The notes under the pieces: generated by a model | Databases searched by the model: none | What the model was told of the DNA's origin: nothing | The model's input: the letters and a program-made list of their open reading frames with translations, nothing else | Assembly (NCBI RefSeq): GCF_000621745.1 | Contig: NZ_KK211336.1 | Span: 270,876-334,875 of the forward strand | Direction of reading: 5' to 3' | DNA: 64,000 nt | DNA from: Clostridium beijerinckii HUN142 | GTDB taxonomy: Bacteria; Bacillota; Clostridia; Clostridiales; Clostridiaceae | Translations under genes and position numbers: made by a program | Shown: in pieces, positions 1 through 8,766 of the stretch | Position numbering within the stretch: position 1 is the first letter of the stretch | How the letters are laid out: each line of letters begins with the position of its first letter

Positions 1-2694
1 AATGGTAAAATGATTATAAAAATGCATGGAGATTTGAAAAATAAAAACATAGTATTAAAGGAAGATGATTACTTATCTTATTTTAAGAATTACAAACTTA
101 TACAAAACTACATAAAGTCTTTGATATCAACACATACAATTTTATTTATTGGTTACTCAATAAATGATATTAATGTAAAATATATTTTTCAATGGGTAAA
201 AGATATTTTAGGGAATGATTTTCAACAGGCATATTTTTTAGATACAGATGAAAATAAAAAATTTAATCAAATGGAATTTGAATATTATAAGAATAGAGGA
301 ATTAATATTCTTTATTATTCTCAAATAAAAGATTTAAAATTTTTAAAAAATAATGTACAACCTTCAAACTTAACTAATGAAAAAGGGAAAAATACATATA
401 AATTTTTAAAATATCTATTAGATGAAAATGATAAGAGTATAATTAATATTGATTATTTTTATGATAAATTAATAAATCTAAATAATTTGAATAAAATAAG
501 ATTTAAAGATATAACAACGGCTTTAAATTTAGAAACACCATTTGAAGAAGATGGAAAAATAATCTTTTCTCATTTTAATGTTAAAGGAAATGAATTAGAA
601 TTATACACAAGTGTGGTAAAAGATTTGTTTGGTGAAATTAAAGAATATGAAGATAAAATAAATGAAATAGAAAATTGTAGCGATGATAATGACAGGGAAA
701 AAATAAAGAAAGAAGTTGATTATTCTAAAAAAGCAAAAATAGAGTTGGTTAAGCAAGTGTTTTTCAAGGCTGGTATAAGAAAGATAATAGAAAGAGATAA
801 AGAACGAAAAGTTATAGTTTTGGTTGAATTAAATAAAGAGGAAAATAATGAATTTGTAGAAAATTATATTTTGAAATTTGATTATTACAATCTTCAAAGG
901 CACTTGGACAATATGAGTTTAAATAATGAAGAAAGCAATGAAATACATCTAGAAAAGGCGTATATACTATATAAATTAGGAGAATATTTTCAAGCTTATG
1001 TAACATTAAAAAAATTGTCTGAAAGTTGTTTTAGAAATAAAAAATATTACTTATATTTCATTTCTGAAATTAACCGATATTATTTAGGTCATTTACTTGC
1101 ATATGTTAATCCTTTTGCTTTAGGTAAATTAGGAATAGACATGAATACTCAAAAAATAATAAGAAAAGAAATTAATAAAATTGATTTAAATGATATATAT
1201 TTAAAATTACCTTCAAATAGTAGATCAAGCCTAATATTTTTAAGAGATATATCAAATTTTAAATTCATATTCAGCAAGATAAAAGATACTATTGATATGA
1301 AGGAAGAGGTTGAGAAGGATAAAGATACCATTTATAGTGGATATTTAAATGAAGGTGGTAAAATTTATGAATTTAATAATGATATAAAAGATTTTTGGAA
1401 TTACATAAATAAAAATAAAATTATGTTAGACAATTATAATGAGATTGAAAAGGTATTTTATAATTACATAGAAGGTGCTTTATTAAGTCATATGATTGTG
1501 TATAAAGAGAAAAAAGAAACTTTTTGGGGAATTCCAGGCAAGGTTATAAAACTTGAAGAAATAGACTATTTCACTGTATTCTTAATGTTGGTATATTTAA
1601 ACAAAAAAACTATTAAATATTTATTTGAAAAATATGAAGTAGAAAAAATTAAGTTGGAAGAAGGTGCTCTGGAATCTTTAAAAGAAGCTTATAACAATAT
1701 CATTGCGTCTATATTGAGAGAAAAAAATATTATAACGATTAAGGAAATATTCAAAAATTATTTATATATATTATCTAGAATAGATGTAGGAAAAGAACTT
1801 TTTAGCGAAATAATAGATGGGTTTCTTGAAGTTATACATAAATATAGCAATAATGAATTAAGAGAGCTTTATGACAATCTGGAGGTTTTTGTAATCAATC
1901 AAAACAATAATTATAAGTTAAATCTTTGTAATGAAAAGATTGAAGAGGTTTTAAACTATATTCTAGAGAAACCATTTGTTGAAAAAGAAAATTCTTATTA
2001 TAGAGAGTGTGCTATAGTAAGCTATATGGAAGTACTTTCTATTGTTATAAACAATTCAGATGAAAAATATATATTAAAAAATGATAATATGATAAAGTTA
2101 TTAATTAGACAAGTAGAAGTAGATCATAATTTTAGTTCTATAGAAAGTATTTTAATAGAATTGTATAAATTATTAAATGATGAAATGAAAAATAATATAA
2201 AATTAAGTATAACTGAGAAGTTGAATAGTGCTTCTAATTTTCAATATAATTCGTTTAACCTTTACTATAAGGCGGTTATAAATAATGTAGTTAAAAATAA
2301 TGTTCAATTAGAGGAGAAATTATTGAAATATATAGAAGATTATTTAGAAAAAGAGAGAGAAGAAAACGTAAAAGGTATATATTCAGAATCTTTTGATATA
2401 AGTCCATTGGTTAAAATAGCTATTTTAATGTTGAATGCTCATATTATAGATATTGATAAATTTAAAAAATTTAAAGATCAATGCGAGGAATTTAGTTTTC
2501 TTGTTGATATGGATGGGTATAATTATGATAATTTTGAGCTAGAATGGATTTTGAGATATAACGATAAGATGCATACAACAATATCAAGTTGTGATAAAGC
2601 TCAAAGTGTAATAAAAGAAAAACTTAAAAATGAAATACTAAAAAATGATTGTGATAAAAAGCTAATAGAGACATTTTTTAAGTATTATGATTAA
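1..2694 (+). CDS. SIR2-like domain protein, probable anti-phage NADase (5' end outside window)
   Basis: The frame is open from base 1, so the gene starts upstream and at least 894 residues are visible. The visible N-terminus carries the second half of a SIR2_2-type domain: a KMHGD motif whose His matches the catalytic His of this fold, an IVLKEDDY stretch, and ILFIGYSINDINV, the usual end of the domain. About 750 mostly helical, Lys/Glu/Asn-rich residues follow, with a TPR-like stretch near residues 315-360 (KAYILYKLGEYFQAY). Known of the family: stand-alone SIR2 proteins with long helical C-termini (DSR-like) and SIR2 subunits of other systems deplete NAD+ during phage infection. The defence role is inferred from architecture; the NAD-binding Asn region is not visible. 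The next gene downstream is broken, so an accessory partner may have been lost. Confidence 0.75.
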   Translation, partial: NGKMIIKMHGDLKNKNIVLKEDDYLSYFKNYKLIQNYIKSLISTHTILFIGYSINDINVKYIFQWVKDILGNDFQQAYFLDTDENKKFNQMEFEYYKNRGINILYYSQIKDLKFLKNNVQPSNLTNEKGKNTYKFLKYLLDENDKSIINIDYFYDKLINLNNLNKIRFKDITTALNLETPFEEDGKIIFSHFNVKGNELELYTSVVKDLFGEIKEYEDKINEIENCSDDNDREKIKKEVDYSKKAKIELVKQVFFKAGIRKIIERDKERKVIVLVELNKEENNEFVENYILKFDYYNLQRHLDNMSLNNEESNEIHLEKAYILYKLGEYFQAYVTLKKLSESCFRNKKYYLYFISEINRYYLGHLLAYVNPFALGKLGIDMNTQKIIRKEINKIDLNDIYLKLPSNSRSSLIFLRDISNFKFIFSKIKDTIDMKEEVEKDKDTIYSGYLNEGGKIYEFNNDIKDFWNYINKNKIMLDNYNEIEKVFYNYIEGALLSHMIVYKEKKETFWGIPGKVIKLEEIDYFTVFLMLVYLNKKTIKYLFEKYEVEKIKLEEGALESLKEAYNNIIASILREKNIITIKEIFKNYLYILSRIDVGKELFSEIIDGFLEVIHKYSNNELRELYDNLEVFVINQNNNYKLNLCNEKIEEVLNYILEKPFVEKENSYYRECAIVSYMEVLSIVINNSDEKYILKNDNMIKLLIRQVEVDHNFSSIESILIELYKLLNDEMKNNIKLSITEKLNSASNFQYNSFNLYYKAVINNVVKNNVQLEEKLLKYIEDYLEKEREENVKGIYSESFDISPLVKIAILMLNAHIIDIDKFKKFKDQCEEFSFLVDMDGYNYDNFELEWILRYNDKMHTTISSCDKAQSVIKEKLKNEILKNDCDKKLIETFFKYYD

Positions 2695-2805
2695 TATGAA
2701 GGTATGCATATAGCCACCTCTATATTGTGTTCAATTAAATATTTAAATTTAAGAATTTTTTTGCTTTATTAGAACTTTTATAATTCGTTTTAAGGAGTGA
2801 ATGTT

Positions 2806-3606
2806 TTGGAAAGAAAAAATCATTTTTCAAATATAATAAAATTTAAAGTTGATAAGGAAATATCTCTAAATCTTGATATTTTATTATCACATGATATTAA
2901 CACTATATTTAATACAATCTTTAATTCTTATGCAAATTAGATAACGGAAGTCCATTTGATGAGGTGAAGGAAAGAACTACAAATAATGATGTTGAAGAAT
3001 TCTATGATAGAGTATATTTAGGGGTGCAAGGTTTAATTAAGTCAACTTTTTATAGCTTAGAAATGTTTTTGAATTACACAGAATTTAAAAAAAGAAAGCT
3101 ATTGAAGAAAAACGATATAATAACGAGGAATTATACACAATCTGATATCCTACTGATAATAAAATAACATATGAATTTGAGAATTTTATTACTCATTCAC
3201 AAATGATTACTGATAGATTAGTTTGGTTTTTAGCGTATTATTTTAATCTAGATATTATGTATATTCCTCAATTGTATAAGAAACTTAAAGAAATTCAAAC
3301 TCAAAACTCCCGAGTGTTGAGAGTAAAAGAGGAAATTGAGAAACATAAAGAAATTATATTCCAGATGTTTATTCCTTATGGTAAAGATGGAGAAAAAGAA
3401 GTTCTAAGAAGTATAATTGAACATAGAAAGGAATTAATTATTAGAACTCTCTTCGTGAGTTTTAATAAAAATGATAATCCAGAAATAAAATTTTTTGATA
3501 ATATTTTACTAATAATGAATAAAAAGAAGCAGACAAGTGGTTTATTGAAAGATTTGATAATCTAATAAATGCTGTAGAAGAAATTTTAGTTGCTTTTTTT
3601 ACATAA
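2806..3606 (+). pseudogene. frameshifted gene of unknown function downstream of the SIR2-like gene
   Basis: A TTG start at 2806 sits behind AAGGAGTG and reads 44 codons to a TAG at 2938. Coding-like sequence then continues in a second frame (DNGSPFDEVKERT from 2940), in a third near 3160-3200 (NKITYEFENFITHSQ, joining the open frame at 3203-3565), and in another near 3520 (KEADKWFIERFDNLINAVEE) to a stop at 3604-3606. Joined, these give about 260 residues of charged helical protein. Three frame changes argue for decay rather than sequencing error. The family is not recognised; the helical pattern could suit a HEPN-like fold, which is a guess. Confidence 0.65.
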
Positions 3607-3954
3607 AAACTTATTAATAAAAGTCAACACTTTTTTAGTACGTCTGAGAGTTGTGTATAAAATTATATTTTATTAATTAATGAAAAGTAATATAAGTAGT
3701 TCATGGGATAAGATGAGAGAAAATATGGAATATAAAATTGTAAAAAGTGTAAGGACAAGTTAAATTACAAAAAATTAAATATATTAAGTAACAAATAACT
3801 TCTAATTATCCATACCCATTAGGCTAATAATGTGAAGTTGAGATTTTCGATGGTAAATAAAAACTGTTCTTTGAGCATTTAATTTAGTATAGTATTTTGA
3901 AAATATGTTGTGAAGATTAATTGAAAGATAAATTATAATTTGAAGGAGAAGTTT
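3607..3954. other. intergenic, no gene seen
   Basis: AT-rich spacer between the decayed gene and the epimerase. The only ORF is about 27 codons from 3680 and lacks a ribosome binding site, so it is not called. No convincing terminator or repeat was found. Confidence 0.5.
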
Positions 3955-4857
3955 ATGAAACGTGTATTAGTTACAGGTGGAACTGTATTTGTTAGTAAGT
4001 ATGTTGCAAAATATTTTGAATCAAAAGATTATGAAGTGTACGTTTTAAACAGGGGGACTAAACAGCAAATAGAAAATGTTAATTTAATATGTGCAGATAG
4101 AAATAATTTAAAAGATTCTCTGGTGAAATACTCCTTTGATGCAATAATCGACGTATGTGGATATAATCAAAATGATATTAGAAATATATTAGATGCATTA
4201 GGTGAGTTTAAAGAGTACATATTTATTAGTTCTTCCGCCGTTTATCCAGAAACAAATGAACAGCCATTTTCTGAAAATCAAAAGATTGGTTTGAATTCTA
4301 TCTGGGGTAAATATGGAACTGATAAGATTGAAGCTGAAGAATATTTGCTTTCAAGAGTTCCTAGTGCATATATTTTAAGGCCTCCATATTTATACGGACC
4401 AATGCAAAACGTATATAGAGAGCCATTTGTATTTGAATGTGCTTTGAAAAACAGAAAATTTTATATTCCTAACGATGGAACGATGAAATTGCAATTTTTC
4501 CATGTTGATGACTTATGTAAAATTATTGAAAAAATTATTGAAACTAATCCAAAGGAACATATAATGAATGTTGGGAATACAGAATTAGTAGATATAAATA
4601 CATTTGTTGAACTATGTTATAAAGTGGTGGGAACTCCTTTAGAAAAAGTTTATGTAACTAACCATAATAATCAAAGAGATTATTTTAGTTTTTACAATTA
4701 TGAATATATCTTAGATGTCTCAAGACAGAAAGCGTTACTACCAGAACAAAAGAATTTATTTGAAGGGTTAAAAGAATCTTATGAATGGTTTAAGAACAAT
4801 CCTTATGAAGTTGTAAAAAAAGGATATATTGAATTTATTCAACAAAATCTTAAGTAA
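3955..4857 (+). CDS. NAD-dependent epimerase/dehydratase (extended SDR)
   Basis: 300 residues beginning MKRVLVTGGTVFVSKYVAK, a Rossmann fold with the TGGTxF form of the glycine-rich NAD(P) loop. Further SDR landmarks are LNRGT at the end of beta-2 (cofactor selection), DVCGYN, and FISSSAVYPE followed by WGKYGTDKIEAE, the Ser...Tyr-x-x-x-Lys catalytic arrangement; ILRPPYLYGP is the substrate-side motif. The ATG at 3955 was preferred to an in-frame TTG at 3940 because GAAGGAG lies just upstream of 3955. The gene stands alone, so the substrate (probably a nucleotide sugar or isoflavone-reductase-like compound) cannot be named. Gene debris follows it. Confidence 0.85.
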   Translation: MKRVLVTGGTVFVSKYVAKYFESKDYEVYVLNRGTKQQIENVNLICADRNNLKDSLVKYSFDAIIDVCGYNQNDIRNILDALGEFKEYIFISSSAVYPETNEQPFSENQKIGLNSIWGKYGTDKIEAEEYLLSRVPSAYILRPPYLYGPMQNVYREPFVFECALKNRKFYIPNDGTMKLQFFHVDDLCKIIEKIIETNPKEHIMNVGNTELVDINTFVELCYKVVGTPLEKVYVTNHNNQRDYFSFYNYEYILDVSRQKALLPEQKNLFEGLKESYEWFKNNPYEVVKKGYIEFIQQNLK

Positions 4858-5222
4858 TTTATTGTAATGATCATTTACGGAGATAGAAAAATTCCAATTT
4901 GTAGAGTTAGCGATTGCTATTTATTCAGAGAACAAGCATTAATAGAATTCAAATTCCCATTATTCATATAATAAAAACATCAAGGTTTTATAAATCCAAA
5001 CGGTGATGTTTTCTTATCAGGTGATCAATAGAAGAATCGAACATCTGTTTTGAGTCAAGGCAGCTAGGTGCGCAGGCCAAAGTATTTGTGGAATCCCGAC
5101 TAGAAAAAGTAAATTGGAAAGTTGACTGATGCTCTAAAAACGCCAGCTATTCAAAAGGCAATTGATGATTCTGGAGATGATTAGGGAATATCTTCAGTAG
5201 GGCATTTATCCCTAATTTAAAT
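4858..5222 (+). pseudogene. coding debris, unidentified
   Basis: Several short in-frame stretches look protein-like but are broken by stops and frame changes: MIIYGDRKIPICRVSDCY from 4868, GFINPNGDVFLSGDQ near 4985, QAKVFVESRLEKVNWKVD near 5075 and LTDALKTPAIQKAIDD near 5120. Codon choice is richer in C and G than in neighbouring genes, suggesting a decayed acquired gene, possibly phage-derived. No family is recognised. Confidence 0.4.
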
Positions 5223-5264
5223 AAAGGTAATAAACATCTAATTTTAATGTTTATTACCTTTTTT
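5223..5264 (+). terminator. rho-independent terminator
   Basis: A perfect 15-bp stem (AAAGGTAATAAACAT / ATGTTTATTACCTTT) with a 9-base loop is followed by a T-run. It closes the debris region that follows the epimerase. Confidence 0.8.
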
Positions 5265-5404
5265 AAGTGTTATCTAAATTATTGCCTCATTGCACATTAA
5301 GATATAATTATTAATAACTTTGGTATATAATTATAAAGGAATTTAGACATATGAGAAAACAATTAACTATGTTGCAAAATATATATAAATAGACTAAGAA
5401 TTCA

Positions 5405-5540
5405 ACTTACTAGATGAACAGATTTACAAAGTTACTAAAACTTTAAGTTTATATCTTCACTAGAAATCATAAATATATTTTCATAGCTTTTCGGAGCAGA
5501 ATATTTATGATTTCGGTAAGTTATTACATAAAGTTAGATA
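5405..5540 (+). repeat. long-palindrome repeat family, subfamily I, internally deleted copy
   Basis: Carries the conserved left flank (TAGATGAACAGATTTACAAAG, then ATATCTTCACTAG) and the inverted ends AGAAATCATAAATAT and ATATTTATGATTTC, joined by only TCATAGCTTTTCGGAGCAGA. The central arms present in the copy at 36962-37285 are missing. The right flank GGTAAGTTATTACATAAA is also shared. Confidence 0.8.
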
Positions 5541-5593
5541 TCTACAATAGTTTTGTTTTTGATTGCAACTTAGGAGAATAGGAGCAATATTTA

Positions 5594-8257
5594 ATGAATA
5601 TAAGCGATTTAATTATATATAATAAAACAATGCCTAAAAGAGAAGCGGCTTATGTTGATTACCCAAGTAATTTATCAGAGGAATTATGTGAGTATTTATC
5701 TCAAAAGGGAATTGATAAGCTGTATAGTCATCAAGCAGAAATGTTTGAAAAAGCAATGGATAGGAATAACATTGTAATAACAACATCTACAGCAAGTGGA
5801 AAAACTCTTAGCTTTTTGTTGCCAGTTATTCAAGAAATTTTATCAAATCCTTTGGCTAGAGCAATTTTTATATATCCTACAAAGGCTCTTGCAAGTGATC
5901 AGTATCGTGCGATTTTGCCTTACTTAGAATATTTTGGCTCTAACAGGATTTCAGCAGGAGTTTATGATGGGGATACTCCTGTAAACGAACGAAGCAGAAT
6001 TAGAAAAAATGCTAATATTATTTTAACTAATCCTGAAATGATAAATGCCGCGTTTTTACCGAATCACAGTAAGTTTGGTTTTGATTTTATTTTTTCTAAT
6101 TTAAAATATATTGTGATTGATGAACTTCATACTTATAGAGGTGCTTTTGGTTCACATCTTGCAAATGTATTTAGAAGACTTGGTAGGGTGTGCAGATATT
6201 ATAATTCTTCGCCTCAGTATTTGTGCAGTTCAGCAACTATAGCAAATCCAGTTGAACTTGCAGAAGAAATCTGTGGATACAAATTTCTTGAGGTTTGTAG
6301 AGATGGTTCACCAGCTCCAAAGAAAAATTACAAGCTTGTGCAACCACCAAAGATTATGGGGCATGACAAAAAATATTATGGGCAGGTGCAATCAACTTCA
6401 GTTGCTGCTGATTTAATACCTGATTTAGTGGAAAATGATAATAGCTTTATTGCTTTTGCAAAATCAAGAAGAAATGTTGAAGTTGTATTAAAAGAAGCAA
6501 GAGATAAACTAGAGACGGAAAACTTTTTTGGAGCTTCTTTAAAAGACAAGATTTCTGGATACAGGGGAGGATATACTCCACTTGAGCGTAAAGAAATTGA
6601 AAATAAAATGATTACTGGAGTTCTGCGAGGGTTAGTATCAACAAATGCTTTAGAGCTTGGAATAGATATTGGCAAAATTGATACAACAGTAATTGTGGGA
6701 TACCCAGGAACTAGAGCGTCTTTTTGGCAGCAGAGTGGAAGAGCAGGTAGAAACGGAAAAGAAAGTACTAATTATTTAATCCTTGATAATCTGCCTTTTG
6801 ATCAATACATAGCAATTAATCCAGACTGGCTTTTTGAAAGTGGAAGTGAAAATGCAGGTATAGATAAGAATAACCTTTTAATAGAACTTGCACATATACG
6901 TGCTGCAGCTGCTGAAATACCATTAACTTTAGATGATATTTCAATTTTCCCAGATTTAGGAGAAACAATTCCTGTTTTAATCAGAGCAAGTGAATTGACT
7001 AATCAAAGTGGAAAGTTTGCATGGTGTGGTAATTCATTTCCGGCAGGAGATTTTAGCTTAAGAAATATTGATAAAGCAAGGTACAAACTTATAAATAAAG
7101 ATAACAATAAAGAAATTACAGAAATGGATGAAATGCAGGCTTTTCGTGAAATTCATAATGGAGCAATTTATATGCATGATGGAGTTCAATATCAGGTTGT
7201 AAAGCTTGACTTAGAAAGTAGAACTGCTTTTGCCATTCCTTTTAATGGAAATTATTATACGATGCCAGGAGGCACTACAAATATAAGGATAATCCAAGGC
7301 ACCAAGGATATGGAATATGAGCGTACTAAAGTGACTTTTGGAGATGTAAATGTTGATGAAATAGTTTATATGTATAAAAAGCTGCAATTTCACAATCACC
7401 AAAATTTAGGTTTTGAACAGTTAGAAAAACCATTATCAAAGGATTATGATACAGAAAGCACTTGGATAAAGATTCCTGACAATGTTGTGACTGTATATAG
7501 AAGGCTACTTCAGGAAAGTCAAAATGGAGGCTTTATAAGAAATAATCATTTTGAAGGAATATGTTATGCCATAAAAAATGCAGCAATGATGGCAACCATG
7601 ACAGAACAGGAAGACATAGGGGTTGTAATGTCTAACAATGCAATAGAAATAAGTCAAAATTATGATAGCGAAGTTTATATGTTTATTTATGATAAATATG
7701 TAGGTGGCCTTGGCTATTCAGAAAAAGTATTTGACTTAACTGCAAAGATTATTGAAAATGCAATCAAGATGGTAGGCGGATGTACATGTGATGATGGCTG
7801 CGCTGCATGTATTGGAGATTATCAATTAAATAAAGCTATGGTTTTATGGGGACTTAAGAATTTATTAGAGGAAATAGAGGCACCAAAGGATATTAAGTTA
7901 GCACAATATGCTCCGGCAACTTTTATTAAGAAAGCATTTAAGTTTAATGAATTACAGGAAAAATGGAAAGAATTCTGTGAGTATATGCAAGAGAATGGAG
8001 ATGCCTTTGCAAAATTTTTAAGTACAATCCCTAAGGTTGAAATAGATAATCGTACTTTAATTTTGGTTTTAAATAATGCATTTTATAGAGAATGGGTAAT
8101 GGAAGAAAGTAATAAAAAGAGCATAATAAATATTATTTCTTTCCATACAGATGCTCCAATGGGAATTGAATTAAGTGTCAGACTTGAAGAGATAGATGAA
8201 GATAGAAAAAATGTAAAAAGTAAATTACAAAGAAGATATGAAGATCTTACAGAATAA
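5594..8257 (+). CDS. mrfA: MrfA-like DEAD/DEAH-box repair helicase with C-terminal zinc-binding MZB domain
   Basis: 887 residues. Motifs in order: LYSHQAEM (about 44-51), Walker A STASGKT (65-71), YPTKALASDQ (Ia), ILTNPEMIN, IDELHTYRGAFG (motif II, 175-186), CSSATIANP (III), ALELGIDIGKID and WQQSGRAGR (V/VI). Near residues 728-741 the run GCTCDDGCAACIGD gives the four-Cys cluster of the DUF1998/MZB domain. Together these define the MrfA (YprA) family, which in Bacillus subtilis acts in mitomycin-C crosslink repair with the exonuclease MrfB. No mrfB is adjacent here, and the protein is longer than B. subtilis MrfA. ATAGGAGC supports the ATG at 5594. Assignment to this family is firm; the repair role is by homology. 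Confidence 0.85.
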   Translation: MNISDLIIYNKTMPKREAAYVDYPSNLSEELCEYLSQKGIDKLYSHQAEMFEKAMDRNNIVITTSTASGKTLSFLLPVIQEILSNPLARAIFIYPTKALASDQYRAILPYLEYFGSNRISAGVYDGDTPVNERSRIRKNANIILTNPEMINAAFLPNHSKFGFDFIFSNLKYIVIDELHTYRGAFGSHLANVFRRLGRVCRYYNSSPQYLCSSATIANPVELAEEICGYKFLEVCRDGSPAPKKNYKLVQPPKIMGHDKKYYGQVQSTSVAADLIPDLVENDNSFIAFAKSRRNVEVVLKEARDKLETENFFGASLKDKISGYRGGYTPLERKEIENKMITGVLRGLVSTNALELGIDIGKIDTTVIVGYPGTRASFWQQSGRAGRNGKESTNYLILDNLPFDQYIAINPDWLFESGSENAGIDKNNLLIELAHIRAAAAEIPLTLDDISIFPDLGETIPVLIRASELTNQSGKFAWCGNSFPAGDFSLRNIDKARYKLINKDNNKEITEMDEMQAFREIHNGAIYMHDGVQYQVVKLDLESRTAFAIPFNGNYYTMPGGTTNIRIIQGTKDMEYERTKVTFGDVNVDEIVYMYKKLQFHNHQNLGFEQLEKPLSKDYDTESTWIKIPDNVVTVYRRLLQESQNGGFIRNNHFEGICYAIKNAAMMATMTEQEDIGVVMSNNAIEISQNYDSEVYMFIYDKYVGGLGYSEKVFDLTAKIIENAIKMVGGCTCDDGCAACIGDYQLNKAMVLWGLKNLLEEIEAPKDIKLAQYAPATFIKKAFKFNELQEKWKEFCEYMQENGDAFAKFLSTIPKVEIDNRTLILVLNNAFYREWVMEESNKKSIINIISFHTDAPMGIELSVRLEEIDEDRKNVKSKLQRRYEDLTE

Positions 8258-8275
8258 GAGCTTTTAATGGTTAGA

Positions 8276-8540
8276 CTTATGTGGTAACTTACCGAAATCA
8301 TAAATATTTTTACTCCGAAAAGCTACGAAAATATCGCTGAAGGCTCTAAGTTGCAAGTTGCAACCAATTCAGCATGCTCCCGCTTTCAGCGTTACAAGCT
8401 AAATTGGAACAACTTACAACAAAGAACCTTTAACAGCTCATTTTCAAATGTTTTCTTCGTAATAAATATTTATGATTTCTAGTTTAAGATACTCAAAAAG
8501 TTATCAAATTTGTAAATATATTTATCTAATAAGTCTAATT
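8276..8540 (-). repeat. long-palindrome repeat, subfamily I, reverse copy
   Basis: Read on the minus strand it matches the 36962-37285 copy: TTATTAGAT...TTTACAAATTTG flank, CTAGAAATCATAAATATTT, GAAAACATTTGAAAATGAGC, the two long arms around a loop (TTGTAACGCTGAAAGCGGG), GGAGCATGC, and TATTTATGATTTCGGTAAG. It fills the gap between the two helicase genes. No ORF of note lies inside. Confidence 0.85.
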
Positions 8541-8727
8541 CATAATTTGGGTATCCATATATATATCTAAAGTGAAGGTTAGATTTATGCATATACCAAC
8601 GAAATAGATGTGATGCATTTGTTTCAGTTAGTGAAAATTTTGCTGAGTAATTTTGCATTTCTCAAACTTATAATTAATATATAGGGGTATTAGCCTTAAA
8701 AGAAATACAGTTAGAAAGGAGAAGGTT

Positions 8728-8766
8728 ATGATTTGTTACCATATTCATAACCAGTATCTCGCATGA
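8728..8766 (+). CDS. 12-codon leader ORF coupled to the UvrD-like helicase
   Basis: AAAGGAGAAGG (8716-8726) stands directly before the ATG at 8728, which reads MICYHIHNQYLA and stops with TGA at 8764-8766. That TGA overlaps the helicase ATG at 8763 in an ATGA junction. The helicase ATG has no good Shine-Dalgarno sequence of its own at normal spacing, so the leader probably delivers ribosomes to it by translational coupling. Too short to judge by homology; expression is an inference. Confidence 0.5.
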   Translation: MICYHIHNQYLA

